From: Emticicia aquatica | GTDB lineage: Bacteria > Bacteroidota > Bacteroidia > Cytophagales > Spirosomataceae | Length of the DNA stretch: 64,000 nucleotides | Reading direction: 5' to 3' | Assembly: GCF_923079645.1 (NCBI RefSeq) | Contig: NZ_CAKLPY010000002.1 | Location: 1,302,001-1,366,000, forward strand | Shown here: positions 42,157-50,221 of the stretch, piece by piece | Numbering within the stretch: position 1 is the stretch's first letter | Layout of the letters: each line of letters starts with the position of its first letter | Notes under the pieces: generated by a model | Told to the model about the DNA's origin: nothing | Database searches by the model: none | Seen by the model: only the letters and a program-made list of their open reading frames with translations | Position numbers and translations under genes: made by a program

Positions 42157-43440
42157 ATGGCAACAACAAACATTAAGACTAAACAAGAAACAATTTTTCC
42201 CGATTTAGATAACATCTATCTCGCTGCCGAACGCCTCGTTGGCGTGGCAACTCACACACCATTGATGCACAACCTTAATCTTTCGGAGCGTTACGGAGCA
42301 AATATTTACCTCAAAAGAGAAGATTTACAAGTTGTTCGTTCGTATAAAATTAGAGGAGCATATAACAAAATGGTAAGCCTGACCCAAGAGCAACGTGAAA
42401 AAGGTGTTGTTTGTGCAAGTGCAGGAAACCACGCCCAAGGTTTGGCGTACGCTTGTCGTAAAATGAAAGCTCAAGGAACTATTTTTATGCCCACAACCAC
42501 ACCACCTCAAAAAATTAAGCAGGTGGGAATGTTTGGGAAAGAGTTTGTCAAAATCGAACTTGTTGGTGATACTTACGACGACGCTTTTTATGCAGCAAAA
42601 AAATATTGCGAAGAACAAAATGCTACCTTTGTGCATCCTTTCGATGATTTACAAGTAATGGAAGGACAAGGGACTGTTGGATTAGAAATCTTCAAAGATG
42701 CCAGTTTCAAAATAGATTATTTGATTTTTGCTATCGGTGGTGGAGGTTTGGCTTCTGGTGTCTCAACGGTTTTTAAACAACTTTCACCCAAAACTAAACT
42801 GGTTGCCGTTGAGCCGCTCGGTTCGCCAACAATGAAAACAGCTTTTGACAAAGGCGGGGTTGTAACGCTCGATGAAATTGATAAATTTGTTGATGGTGCG
42901 GCCGTAAAACGAGCGGGAGATTTAACGTTTCAGGTTTGTAAAGCAAATCTTAATCATGAAATCTTACTAATTCCCGAAGGAAAAGTTTGCTCAACTATCT
43001 TGCAACTTTATAATGAAGAAGCCATAGTTGCGGAACCAGCGGGAGCATTATCGGTAGCTGCATTAGATTTTCTTAAAGATGAAATTAAAGGGAAAAACGT
43101 AGTTTGTATCATTGGTGGAGGAAATAACGACATCACAAGAACCGAAGAAATCAAAGAGCGTTCGTTATTATATGAAGGTTTAAAACATTATTTTATTGTA
43201 CGGTTTCCACAACGAGCGGGAGCTTTCAAAGAGTTTTTGAATGATGTACTTAGTCCGACCGATAATATTGTTTATTTTGAATATTCTAAGAAAACAGCCC
43301 GTGAACGTGGCCCAGCTTTGGTTGGAATAGAACTAAAGCAACAAGCTGATTTTCAGCCACTTATCGAACGAATGAAAGCCTATAATGTACAGTTTGAATA
43401 TATCAACGATAAACCACAGTTATTTGAATTTCTAATATAG
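42157..43440 (+). CDS. ilvA: Threonine ammonia-lyase (threonine dehydratase, biosynthetic)
   Basis: 427 residues. A PLP enzyme that turns threonine into 2-oxobutyrate, the entry to isoleucine. Visible: LKREDLQVVRSYKIRGAYNKM near 50-70 (PLP Lys in S-Y-K-I-R-G-A), CASAGNHAQGLAYACRKM near 87, AIGGGGLASGVSTVFK near 190 (phosphate cradle) and IIGGGNNDITR near 318. A C-terminal ACT-like domain starts near 340 (HYFIVRFPQRAGAFKEFLNDVL). The length and single ACT-like domain are those of the shorter IlvA type in Bacteroidota. It follows the ilvC terminator, so it can be expressed apart from ilvDBNC. Confidence 0.93.
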   Translation: MATTNIKTKQETIFPDLDNIYLAAERLVGVATHTPLMHNLNLSERYGANIYLKREDLQVVRSYKIRGAYNKMVSLTQEQREKGVVCASAGNHAQGLAYACRKMKAQGTIFMPTTTPPQKIKQVGMFGKEFVKIELVGDTYDDAFYAAKKYCEEQNATFVHPFDDLQVMEGQGTVGLEIFKDASFKIDYLIFAIGGGGLASGVSTVFKQLSPKTKLVAVEPLGSPTMKTAFDKGGVVTLDEIDKFVDGAAVKRAGDLTFQVCKANLNHEILLIPEGKVCSTILQLYNEEAIVAEPAGALSVAALDFLKDEIKGKNVVCIIGGGNNDITRTEEIKERSLLYEGLKHYFIVRFPQRAGAFKEFLNDVLSPTDNIVYFEYSKKTARERGPALVGIELKQQADFQPLIERMKAYNVQFEYINDKPQLFEFLI

Positions 43441-43460
43441 TTTAAGATATTTTCGACAAT

Positions 43461-43504
43461 AAAGAAAGGCTTTCACTATCTTTGCAACATACAAGCCTTT
43501 CTTT
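43461..43504. terminator. 12-bp palindrome after ilvA with a -7 box in its loop
   Basis: AAAGAAAGGCTT (43461-43472) and AAGCCTTTCTTT (43493-43504) are perfect complements with a 20-base loop that contains TATCTTTG (43477-43484). It follows the ilvA stop by 20 bases. There is no long T-tract beyond the stem, so it is a fair terminator at best. The loop octamer is an exact -7 consensus and lies 98 bases before the next gene. Confidence 0.55.
43477..43484 (+). promoter_or_regulatory. Candidate -7 box for the second glycan locus (TATCTTTG)
   Basis: An exact TAnnTTTG match in the loop of the palindrome. The spacer-distance TTG is missing. It would start the transcript of the 43582-49908 gene row. 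Confidence 0.4.
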
Positions 43505-43581
43505 AATTGTAAATGTAGTTTTATTGATTGTCAGAAAATTACAAAACGAAAGTCGTTCCGCCGACTACTTATTTTGACTAA

Positions 43582-45624
43582 ATGTACATAATATTTATAC
43601 TTTCTTCTCTTTTATTCCTCTGGCAAATTCATCGAAATGCGTCTTTCATTTCTGATAGCCTAAGCGATTATTTAATCAAAATCTTCTTTGGTTTGGTTTC
43701 GTGTGTAATTCCAACAGGTTTTTTATTGTCAGAGTTAAACTTAATCAATCAAGCGGTTTGTTGGGGAATTGGAATAAATATTTTGGCGTTTGTTTATTAT
43801 ATATTTTTTAAGAAAATTACAGATAAACAACCATTTATACTTATTAATGCTGTAAAAAACACTCAAGGGAAATTTGTCGCTTTTTGGCAAAATCGCCCTT
43901 TTTTAAGTAAAATTGCATTTAGTATTTTGTTTATAGGCCTAATATCCACAACAATCATTAATCTTATCATTTTCTTTGTAACGGTGCCAAATGAATGGGA
44001 TAGTATGACAGGTCATTTAGTAAAATGTGCTTATTATCTTCAAAATGGAAATATGAATCGCCTTCAAGGAACAACTTGGACAGTTGATTTTTATCCAAAT
44101 TCATTGCCAACGTTGCAAATAGTATTTTATCATGTTTTCGGAGAAAAAGGCTTTAAGGTTATTCATTATTTAAGTTATTGGTTTTTTGCCTTGTCTGCTT
44201 ACGGTATTGCAGCTAAAATATTCAATAATTTTACGGCATCTGTTTGGGTTGCATTATTATCTGCATTGTTACCAACGGCGTTGGTACAAGCAACTACAAC
44301 CGAAACTGACATTGTTTTGACGGCATATTTAGGTTGTTTAACCTATTTTATGTTTTCATTCAAAGAAAAACCAACCAAACTAAACCTAAGCTTAATAGCT
44401 CTGATGTCAGGTATTTGGATTGGCCATAAAGTAACTTTTCTTCTGATTGCTCCTGCGGCAATGGTTGTTGCAATACACACGGTATTACTTAAAAAAGAAT
44501 TTTACAAAAACATAAAGTTGTTTCTCATTACGTTTGTTCTTGCGATCGGAATATATGTTTTGCCAACGGGTTATATTGGAAATGTAAAAGAAGTAGGCAA
44601 ATTTTCTTTGGGAAGTCTTTCTGCTCCACCAATTGTAATGAATTGGCATGGAATTGAACATTTTTCGACAAAAGATAAAGTCCGAAATTTAGGATTGAAT
44701 GTTGGACGATATACTTCTGAATTTCTCAACTTTGATGGTTTTAGAAGTGCTAAAATCGGGCAAAAGTTCAACGAAAAATTCCGTGTTTTGCCTAATAAGG
44801 CTTTGAATAAACTAAACCTAGAAGGCAACCGCTTTACGGTTGTTTCTTATTTTTCGTTTGAACACCCAATTAGGTTTTATCTCGAAAGACCCTATTGGGG
44901 AATTATCGGCTTTGGAATGCTTTGGCCGATTATGATATTTTTATTGGTCAAATTGCTCCGAAATTATAAACATATATCGAAGTCCGAGAAAAGTTTAATG
45001 GTGCTATCTTTGGCCTCAAGTTTGCACTTTCTTTCCTTGTGTTATTCGGCACCTTATGACCCGATTAAAGCAAGATATTTTTTGAATATGGCGGTTTGGT
45101 GTATGCCAATGCTTGCTATTTATACATTTCAATTGTCGGGAAGTAAATCAACATTGCTTAAGTTTTATTATTTGTTGGTTTCTATAATTGTTTCATTATC
45201 AGCAGTTTGTACGACATTGTTTGTCAGAATTCATCCTGTTTTTGCAGAAAAAAACATCTTTAACACCAATCGCTTAGAGCAGCTCACGATTGGTCGCCCG
45301 AATATTTACGAAGCATATAAAAAATTTGACGAACTTGTGCCGACAGATGCGATTGTTGCTCTCGGAACGCAACAAGAACATGAAGATTTTGAATATCCGC
45401 TTTGGGGAAAAGAGTTTTCTCGCACACTAATACCAATTCATCCATTTAGAAGTGCTGTAAAACCAATTCCAACACAAGCACAATATTTATTTTATTCTAA
45501 AGGTGTTATTCCTTTTCAAGAAGGAGACATCGTTTTGGGAAAAAGTAATAAACAAACAGTTTCTGTGGTCGAGGAAAGTGAGTTTTTTTTAAGAAAATTA
45601 AACGCAAGTTTAACGCCCCAATAA
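43582..45624 (+). CDS. Multi-spanning membrane glycosyltransferase candidate (GT-C, GT39/ArnT-like)
   Basis: 680 residues with about 12 hydrophobic segments between 1 and 540 and a soluble tail of about 130 residues. The first large extracytoplasmic loop has VPNEWDSMTGHLVKCAYYLQNGNMNRLQGTTWTVDFYPNSLPTLQIVF. The W-D-S-M-T-x-H-L pattern with a nearby Y-P is typical of the PMT/GT39-like proteins of Bacteroidota, where the Asp is the presumed catalytic base. These enzymes move a sugar from a polyprenyl-phosphate donor to a glycan or protein on the periplasmic side. The genes that follow (WbqC-like, acyltransferase, methyltransferase) suggest O-antigen or glycan decoration. Donor and acceptor unknown. 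Confidence 0.72.
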   Translation: MYIIFILSSLLFLWQIHRNASFISDSLSDYLIKIFFGLVSCVIPTGFLLSELNLINQAVCWGIGINILAFVYYIFFKKITDKQPFILINAVKNTQGKFVAFWQNRPFLSKIAFSILFIGLISTTIINLIIFFVTVPNEWDSMTGHLVKCAYYLQNGNMNRLQGTTWTVDFYPNSLPTLQIVFYHVFGEKGFKVIHYLSYWFFALSAYGIAAKIFNNFTASVWVALLSALLPTALVQATTTETDIVLTAYLGCLTYFMFSFKEKPTKLNLSLIALMSGIWIGHKVTFLLIAPAAMVVAIHTVLLKKEFYKNIKLFLITFVLAIGIYVLPTGYIGNVKEVGKFSLGSLSAPPIVMNWHGIEHFSTKDKVRNLGLNVGRYTSEFLNFDGFRSAKIGQKFNEKFRVLPNKALNKLNLEGNRFTVVSYFSFEHPIRFYLERPYWGIIGFGMLWPIMIFLLVKLLRNYKHISKSEKSLMVLSLASSLHFLSLCYSAPYDPIKARYFLNMAVWCMPMLAIYTFQLSGSKSTLLKFYYLLVSIIVSLSAVCTTLFVRIHPVFAEKNIFNTNRLEQLTIGRPNIYEAYKKFDELVPTDAIVALGTQQEHEDFEYPLWGKEFSRTLIPIHPFRSAVKPIPTQAQYLFYSKGVIPFQEGDIVLGKSNKQTVSVVEESEFFLRKLNASLTPQ

Positions 45625-45635
45625 GGAATAAAATA

Positions 45636-46382
45636 ATGATAGATATTAAAGAAGAGGTTGTTGAAAAAAATATTCAATCGGACAAAGTCGTTGGAATTAT
45701 GCAGCCCTACATTTTTCCGTATATTGGTTATTTTCAATTAATAAAAGCAGTTGATAAGTTTGTGGTTTATGATGATGTAGCGTTTATCAATAAAGGCTGG
45801 ATAAACCGAAATAACATTTTGGTTAGTGGAAAAGCTTCTATGTTCACAATTCCATTGGTTGGAGCAAGTCAAAATCGGTTAATACGTGAAATAGAAGTGG
45901 ATAACTTGCAAATTTGGGCCAAAAAAATGCTTAAAACAATTGAACAATCGTACAAAAAAGCACCTTTTTACCAAGAAGGCTATGCGATTGTTGATGCAGT
46001 TTTCAACGCCTCTGCTGAAAATATTGCAGCATTGGCAACATCAAGCCTTAAAGCAACTTGTAGCTATTTAAAAATTGATACTGAAATCGTGGAAAGTTCA
46101 GCGATTTATCGAAATCAAGATTTGAAAGCACAAGGACGTATTCTGGATATTTGTATGCAGGAAAAAGCGAATCATTATATCAATCCAATTGGGGGAATGG
46201 CGATTTATGACAAACAACTTTTTGCTGATAACAAAATCTTACTTAATTTTATCAAATCTAAATCTATAATATACACACAATTCAAAAACGATTTTGTGCC
46301 GTGGCTTTCAATAATTGACATGCTGATGTTTTGTTCGGTCGATGAAATCCATGAACACTTAGATAAATTTGAATTAGTTTAA
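45636..46382 (+). CDS. WbqC-like family protein
   Basis: 248 residues. The start of the conserved part, VGIMQPYIFPYIGYFQLIKAVDKFVVYDDVAFINKGWINRNNIL, is the hallmark of the WbqC family: M-Q-P at the N-terminus, Y-F-Q-L, D-D-V-x-F, W-x-N-R. Later parts include NPIGGMAIYDKQLF near 190. Members occur in O-antigen and capsule loci and near amino-sugar genes. The biochemical role is unproved, though they have been proposed to take part in modified-sugar synthesis. About 18 residues precede the usual start. It begins 11 bases after the GT-C gene, so translation is probably coupled. Confidence 0.85.
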   Translation: MIDIKEEVVEKNIQSDKVVGIMQPYIFPYIGYFQLIKAVDKFVVYDDVAFINKGWINRNNILVSGKASMFTIPLVGASQNRLIREIEVDNLQIWAKKMLKTIEQSYKKAPFYQEGYAIVDAVFNASAENIAALATSSLKATCSYLKIDTEIVESSAIYRNQDLKAQGRILDICMQEKANHYINPIGGMAIYDKQLFADNKILLNFIKSKSIIYTQFKNDFVPWLSIIDMLMFCSVDEIHEHLDKFELV

Positions 46383-46394
46383 AACAACCAAAAT

Positions 46395-47054
46395 ATGGCA
46401 AAAGTAGTAGTTTTCGGTACTGAGTTGGTGGCAGAATTAGCCCATTATTACTTAACAAACGATTCTGAACACGAAATCGTGGCATTCACAGTCAATCAAG
46501 AATATATCAAAGAAGATACTTTTTGTGGCTTGCCAATAGTGCCTTTTGAAAATGTTACCGAGCTTTTCCCTCCTGCCGAATACAAGTTTTTTGCCCCATT
46601 AAGCGAGCGAAAAATGAACATGGTTCGAGCAAAAGTTTATGGAGAAGCGAAAGAAAAAGGTTATTCTTTTATTTCATATATTAGCTCAAGAGCAACGGTA
46701 TTAACAGACCAAATTGGCGAAAACTGTTTTATTTTAGAAGATAATACGATTCAACCTTTCGTGAAAATTGGTAATAATGTAGTGCTTTGGAGTGGAAATC
46801 ATATTGGTCATCATGGCGAAATCAAAGACCACGTTTATTTCACCTCACACGTTGTATTGTCAGGAAGATGTGTAGTTGGAGAATACTCTTTCTTTGGTGT
46901 GAATGCGACCATCCGTGATGGCTGCACTATTGGCGAAGGTACGCTTATTGCCATGGGTGCAAACCTCACCAAAACCAAAACCGAGCCTTGGAGTATATGG
47001 AAAGGTAATCCTGCTGTTAAATCGGAGGTTTCGAGTAAAGATATAAACCTTTAA
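46395..47054 (+). CDS. NeuD-like sugar O/N-acyltransferase (left-handed beta-helix)
   Basis: 219 residues. A small N-terminal Rossmann-like part (KVVVFGTELVAELAHYYLTND) resembles the PglD/NeuD nucleotide-sugar-binding domain. The C-terminal half (about 105-205) has hexapeptide-repeat character: IGENCFILEDNTIQPFVKIGNNVVLWSGNHIGHHGEIKDHVYFTSHVVLSGRCVVGEYSFFGVNATIRDGCTIGEGTLIAMGANL. H-I-G-H-H-G includes the likely catalytic histidine. It probably acetylates (or acylates) a sugar using acyl-CoA. Twelve bases separate it from the WbqC-like gene, as expected for an operon that builds a decorated sugar. Confidence 0.83.
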   Translation: MAKVVVFGTELVAELAHYYLTNDSEHEIVAFTVNQEYIKEDTFCGLPIVPFENVTELFPPAEYKFFAPLSERKMNMVRAKVYGEAKEKGYSFISYISSRATVLTDQIGENCFILEDNTIQPFVKIGNNVVLWSGNHIGHHGEIKDHVYFTSHVVLSGRCVVGEYSFFGVNATIRDGCTIGEGTLIAMGANLTKTKTEPWSIWKGNPAVKSEVSSKDINL

Positions 47055-47117
47055 AAGTTTCAAATCTTTCTAAAAAAACACGAACTTTGCTTCTCAATTA
47101 AGAAAAAAACAAAATAA

Positions 47118-48002
47118 ATGAGCGATTTCTTCGAGCAAATTATTTGCCCAAAAACACATACAAAACTTGTTTTGTCAGCAGATGGCAAAACGCTTAATAA
47201 TACTTCAACTGAAGAACCTGTTAGCTATGACGTAAATAGCATTGTTGACTTGGTTTATCCGAGAGAACTTTTCGAACAAGACCGCAAAGAACAAGTGGCA
47301 TATAATGATGCACACACACGTTATGACCGTGGTGTTTCTTGGGTTTTCGAGTCGCTTCACGCTAATGAAGCCGCCACCAGAAAACAAATGATTAGTTTGT
47401 TAAAATTGAAACCAGGTATGAAAGTACTTGAAGTTGGAGCTGGAACTGGAAAAGATTCTGCCTATATTATTGATAAAATAACTCCAGGCGGCCACGCAGT
47501 TTTATCCGATTTATCGCCTGCGATGTTGAGCCATGCAAAAGAAAAGTTTGCCGATAAAAAAGATGTTAAAATTGATTATTTCATCGGAAATGGCTCATAT
47601 TTACCTTTTGAAGATGAATCATTTGATGCTCTTTTTCATTTTGGTGGAATCAATACTTTCTCGGAAAGAGCAAAAGCATTTGAAGAATTCAATCGTGTCG
47701 TGAAAGTTGGTGGTCGAGTAGTTGTTGGCGACGAAAGCGTAGGAGCGTGGCTTCGTGACCAAAAAACGTATCAAATCTTGATGGATGCAAACCCAATGTT
47801 TGCAGATTTAGTGCCGATGCAAGATTTACCCAAAAATATCAAGGATGTTAAACTTCAGTGGATTTTTGGCAACGGCTATTACGTACTTGATTTCAAGAAA
47901 ACGAAAAAAGCTCCAACTGTAAATGTAAATCTACAAATTCCAGGAAAAGATTTTAAAGATAACTGGAAAATCAGAGCAGAAAGAAATCGTAAGAATAAGT
48001 AA
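47118..48002 (+). CDS. Class I SAM-dependent methyltransferase with Trm112-like N-terminal segment
   Basis: 294 residues. Residues 1-50 (FFEQIICPKTHTKLVLSADGKTLNN...YDVNSIVDLVYP) look like the short Trm112-type beta domain often fused to methyltransferases, but with one Cys only, so it probably does not bind zinc. Residues 85-215 are the Rossmann core: GMKVLEVGAGTGKDSAYII (motif I), HAVLSDLSPAMLSHAKEKF, FIGNGSYLPFEDESFDALFHFGGINTF and VKVGGRVVVGDESVG. It probably methylates a sugar or a lipid-linked intermediate of the surrounding glycan locus (inference from position). Confidence 0.82.
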   Translation: MSDFFEQIICPKTHTKLVLSADGKTLNNTSTEEPVSYDVNSIVDLVYPRELFEQDRKEQVAYNDAHTRYDRGVSWVFESLHANEAATRKQMISLLKLKPGMKVLEVGAGTGKDSAYIIDKITPGGHAVLSDLSPAMLSHAKEKFADKKDVKIDYFIGNGSYLPFEDESFDALFHFGGINTFSERAKAFEEFNRVVKVGGRVVVGDESVGAWLRDQKTYQILMDANPMFADLVPMQDLPKNIKDVKLQWIFGNGYYVLDFKKTKKAPTVNVNLQIPGKDFKDNWKIRAERNRKNK

Positions 48003-48063
48003 CCATAAAAGAATTACTTACACTTAAAATGGTTAGTGAATAATTAAGAAGAATTAGAATAAA

Positions 48064-49014
48064 ATGAATTTAGAAAGAGGCGTTTGGCAAAAAAAAGGAC
48101 TCGTATATAAGCCTGACGGTAGTTTGGCACATAGTCGTTCGCACGCACAAGTGCCGTATGCGTTTAAGCACGAAGATTTTTTGAGAGTTTATTTCTCTTC
48201 AAGAGATGATAACGGCTATTCTCGCCCCACATTTATAGATGTCGATTACGACGACCCAACCAAAATTCTTTACATACACGATACTTATGTTTTGGATTTA
48301 GGCGGCCCAGGTGAATACGACGAAACAGGTGCAATGCCGTCTTGGTTTGTGCCACAGCCCAATGGTGATATTTGGTTATATTATACGGGCTGGAACCGAA
48401 CACATAATTCGTATCGCCTATCAATGGGGCTTGCGGTAAGTACAGATGGAGGCCTAAATTTCAAGAAAATGTTTCGCGGGCCAATTATGGATAGGTCGAT
48501 TTCAAATCCAATTTGGGCAGCACAACCTTCGGTAATGTTTGTCAATGGAAAATGGATGATGTGGCATATTTCAGGTCAAAAATGTGAATACATTCACGGT
48601 TATCCAGAACCTTTTTATGATTGTCGAGTAGCAGTTTCAGACGACGGCATTCATTGGACACCAACGGGCGATGTTGCATTACCTTTTGATGATTTTCTTC
48701 ATGCCGTTGGGCGTCCGAGTGTGTTTCATGAAGATGGCATTTTTAAGATGTATTATTCTTATCGTCATACCCGTGATTATCGCATTGACCGAAATCAAAG
48801 CTATCGTTTAGGTTACGCCGAGTCGATTGATGGTTTTAAATGGGAAAGAAAAGATGCGTTAGTTGGCATTCATAAATCTGACAACCCAGCAGACTTTGAT
48901 TACCAAATGATAAATTATGCCCATTGTTATGAACACAAAGGCAATAAATATTTGTTATATAATGGTAACGGATTTGGAGCGGCAGGTTTTGCTTATGCAG
49001 TTTTGGAAAAATAA
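48064..49014 (+). CDS. Five-bladed beta-propeller glycosidase-like protein (GH43/GH32 fold)
   Basis: 316 residues with no signal peptide. The repeated pattern of W-x-x-K-G near the start, VYFSSRDDNGYSRPTFIDVDYDDP, GGPGEYDETGAMPSW, NGDIWLYYTGWNRTHNSYRLSMGLAVSTDGGLNFKK, WAAQPSVMFVNGKWMMWHISG, GRPSVFHEDGIFKMYYSYRHTRDY and GYAESIDGFKWERK is that of five-bladed propeller enzymes related to GH43/GH32/GH130. Without a signal peptide and inside a biosynthetic row it is more likely a cytoplasmic enzyme or sugar-binding module of glycan assembly than a secreted degradative enzyme. The catalytic acids cannot be assigned by eye. Confidence 0.7.
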   Translation: MNLERGVWQKKGLVYKPDGSLAHSRSHAQVPYAFKHEDFLRVYFSSRDDNGYSRPTFIDVDYDDPTKILYIHDTYVLDLGGPGEYDETGAMPSWFVPQPNGDIWLYYTGWNRTHNSYRLSMGLAVSTDGGLNFKKMFRGPIMDRSISNPIWAAQPSVMFVNGKWMMWHISGQKCEYIHGYPEPFYDCRVAVSDDGIHWTPTGDVALPFDDFLHAVGRPSVFHEDGIFKMYYSYRHTRDYRIDRNQSYRLGYAESIDGFKWERKDALVGIHKSDNPADFDYQMINYAHCYEHKGNKYLLYNGNGFGAAGFAYAVLEK

Positions 49015-49078
49015 TAACGATATTTGACGAAAATCATTTTTTTCAGAAATGACAAAGCCTAATTTTGAGAAAATAAAC

Positions 49079-49101
49079 CTCCCTTTTGGGACTTGGGACT
49101 T
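49079..49101 (+). repeat. Start-proximal repeat, copy 2 (CTCCCTTTTGGGACTTGGG-type)
   Basis: The bases directly before the ATG at 49102 resemble those before the ATG at 580 (copy 1, about 559-579): CTCCC, T-rich centre, GGGACT, GG. The 5' half is an inverted repeat (CCC-TTTT-GGG). It could be a dispersed repeat or a translation-initiation element. Confidence 0.4.
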
Positions 49102-49908
49102 ATGAGAGAACAATTCAATAAAGATGGATTTATAATTCTGAAAAACTTCTTTACAAAAGAAGAAGTCAACAGAATTTATACAGAAGCACGCAATTTATTT
49201 ACTATTCAAATCGAAAGAGTCTTAGGAAAGAAAGTAGATATCAACGACCGAGACACATTCGAGCAAGCAATGTTCGACCTATTTGAAGCAGATTTTAACA
49301 CTTTTGTAAATACTGGAAAGCAAGCACAACACTTGATTTCATTGCACCATCTTGGTACTGAGCCAAAAATCATCAATGTTCTAAAATCTTTAGGATATGA
49401 ATTTCCGATGATTGGTGTTCGTCCTGCAATGCAGTTCAATAGTAGATATTTATCGAAAGGTGGTAGCCACTGGAAATTAGGAGCTCATCAAGATTGGAGA
49501 ACTGGTCAAGGCTCACTTGATAGCATTGTAATGTGGTTTCCGATGGTTGATTGTGGAGCAGATTTGGGTGCTTTACAAATAATTCCTGCGAGTCATAAAG
49601 ATGGTTTATTGAAATCAGATACTTCGGGTTATTTAGGAAGTATTCAAGAAGATTTGCCAGAAGAAAGTTATGTTCAAACACAATTTGAAGTAGGCGATTT
49701 GCTTGTATTTTCTGCTTTCTTGGTGCATCGTTCTGGCGAAAATATCACAAAAAATATTCGTTGGTCGGTTCAACTGCGTTATAATAATATGGCAGAACCA
49801 ACCTTTAAAGAACGAGGTTTTCCAATGCCATATATCTATAAACCAGAAGCAGATTTGGTTACACCAGATTTTCCTAAAAAAGAGCAACTCGAAGAGGTTT
49901 TTGCTTAA
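49102..49908 (+). CDS. Phytanoyl-CoA dioxygenase (PhyH) family Fe(II)/2-oxoglutarate oxygenase
   Basis: 268 residues from the ATG at 49102; a TTG nine bases earlier lies in the start-proximal repeat. The start, REQFNKDGFIILKNFFTKEEVNRIYTEA, is the usual PhyH opening. The iron site is visible: LGAHQDWRTGQ near 130 (His and Asp of H-x-D) and LVHRSGENITKNIRWSVQLRYNN near 214 (second His, and Arg for 2-oxoglutarate). It would hydroxylate or otherwise oxidise a substrate in the cytoplasm. As last gene of the glycan row it may act on a sugar or nucleotide-sugar, which has precedent among PhyH enzymes in natural-product and glycan loci (inference). Confidence 0.83.
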   Translation: MREQFNKDGFIILKNFFTKEEVNRIYTEARNLFTIQIERVLGKKVDINDRDTFEQAMFDLFEADFNTFVNTGKQAQHLISLHHLGTEPKIINVLKSLGYEFPMIGVRPAMQFNSRYLSKGGSHWKLGAHQDWRTGQGSLDSIVMWFPMVDCGADLGALQIIPASHKDGLLKSDTSGYLGSIQEDLPEESYVQTQFEVGDLLVFSAFLVHRSGENITKNIRWSVQLRYNNMAEPTFKERGFPMPYIYKPEADLVTPDFPKKEQLEEVFA

Positions 49909-49946
49909 TAATTAGGCGAGAAGTTAAATATTTTACTTATTAAGAA

Positions 49947-50009
49947 GCGTATCAAAATAAGAAAAAAACCATATTTTACTTGGTTTTTTCTTGTTTTGAT
50001 ACGCTTTTT
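49947..50009 (+). terminator. Very long hairpin terminator after the PhyH gene
   Basis: Arms 49947-49971 and 49981-50004 pair over about 23 positions (GCGTATCAAAA, AAGAAAAAA and CCA match with only a bulge/mismatch at two places), nine-base loop, then TTTTT. It closes the glycan locus. Confidence 0.9.
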
Positions 50010-50070
50010 GCGTATTTTCGCTTTTATCAAGGGATGTTCGGGCATTTTTAGATGACACTTTTATGCTGTT

Positions 50071-50111
50071 TTTTTGATTTATTAAAAAAATATTTTTTAA
50101 TAAATCAAAAA
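50071..50111. repeat. Perfect 19-bp inverted repeat, all but two pairs A/T, upstream of nagB-LmbE
   Basis: TTTTTGATTTATTAAAAAA (50071-50089) and its exact complement (50093-50111) are separated by ATA. It lies 110 bases before the ATG at 50222, in the 313-base gene-free stretch 49909-50221, which otherwise holds the terminator at 49947-50009 and AT-rich sequence. It may be a regulator site, a second terminator or a cruciform. Confidence 0.7.
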
Positions 50112-50167
50112 TTAATAAAATTTTATATCTTTCTTTCTAAGAAAAGTGTTTTAAAATAAAAAACAGT

Positions 50168-50175
50168 TATTTTTG
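50168..50175 (+). promoter_or_regulatory. Candidate -7 box for the nagB-LmbE gene (TATTTTTG)
   Basis: A TAnnTTTG match 46 bases before the ATG and 57 bases after the long inverted repeat. No clear -33 TTG. Confidence 0.4.
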
Positions 50176-50221
50176 TGAAATATTTTTATTTTAGCAACTC
50201 AAATCTAAAACTACGACAATA

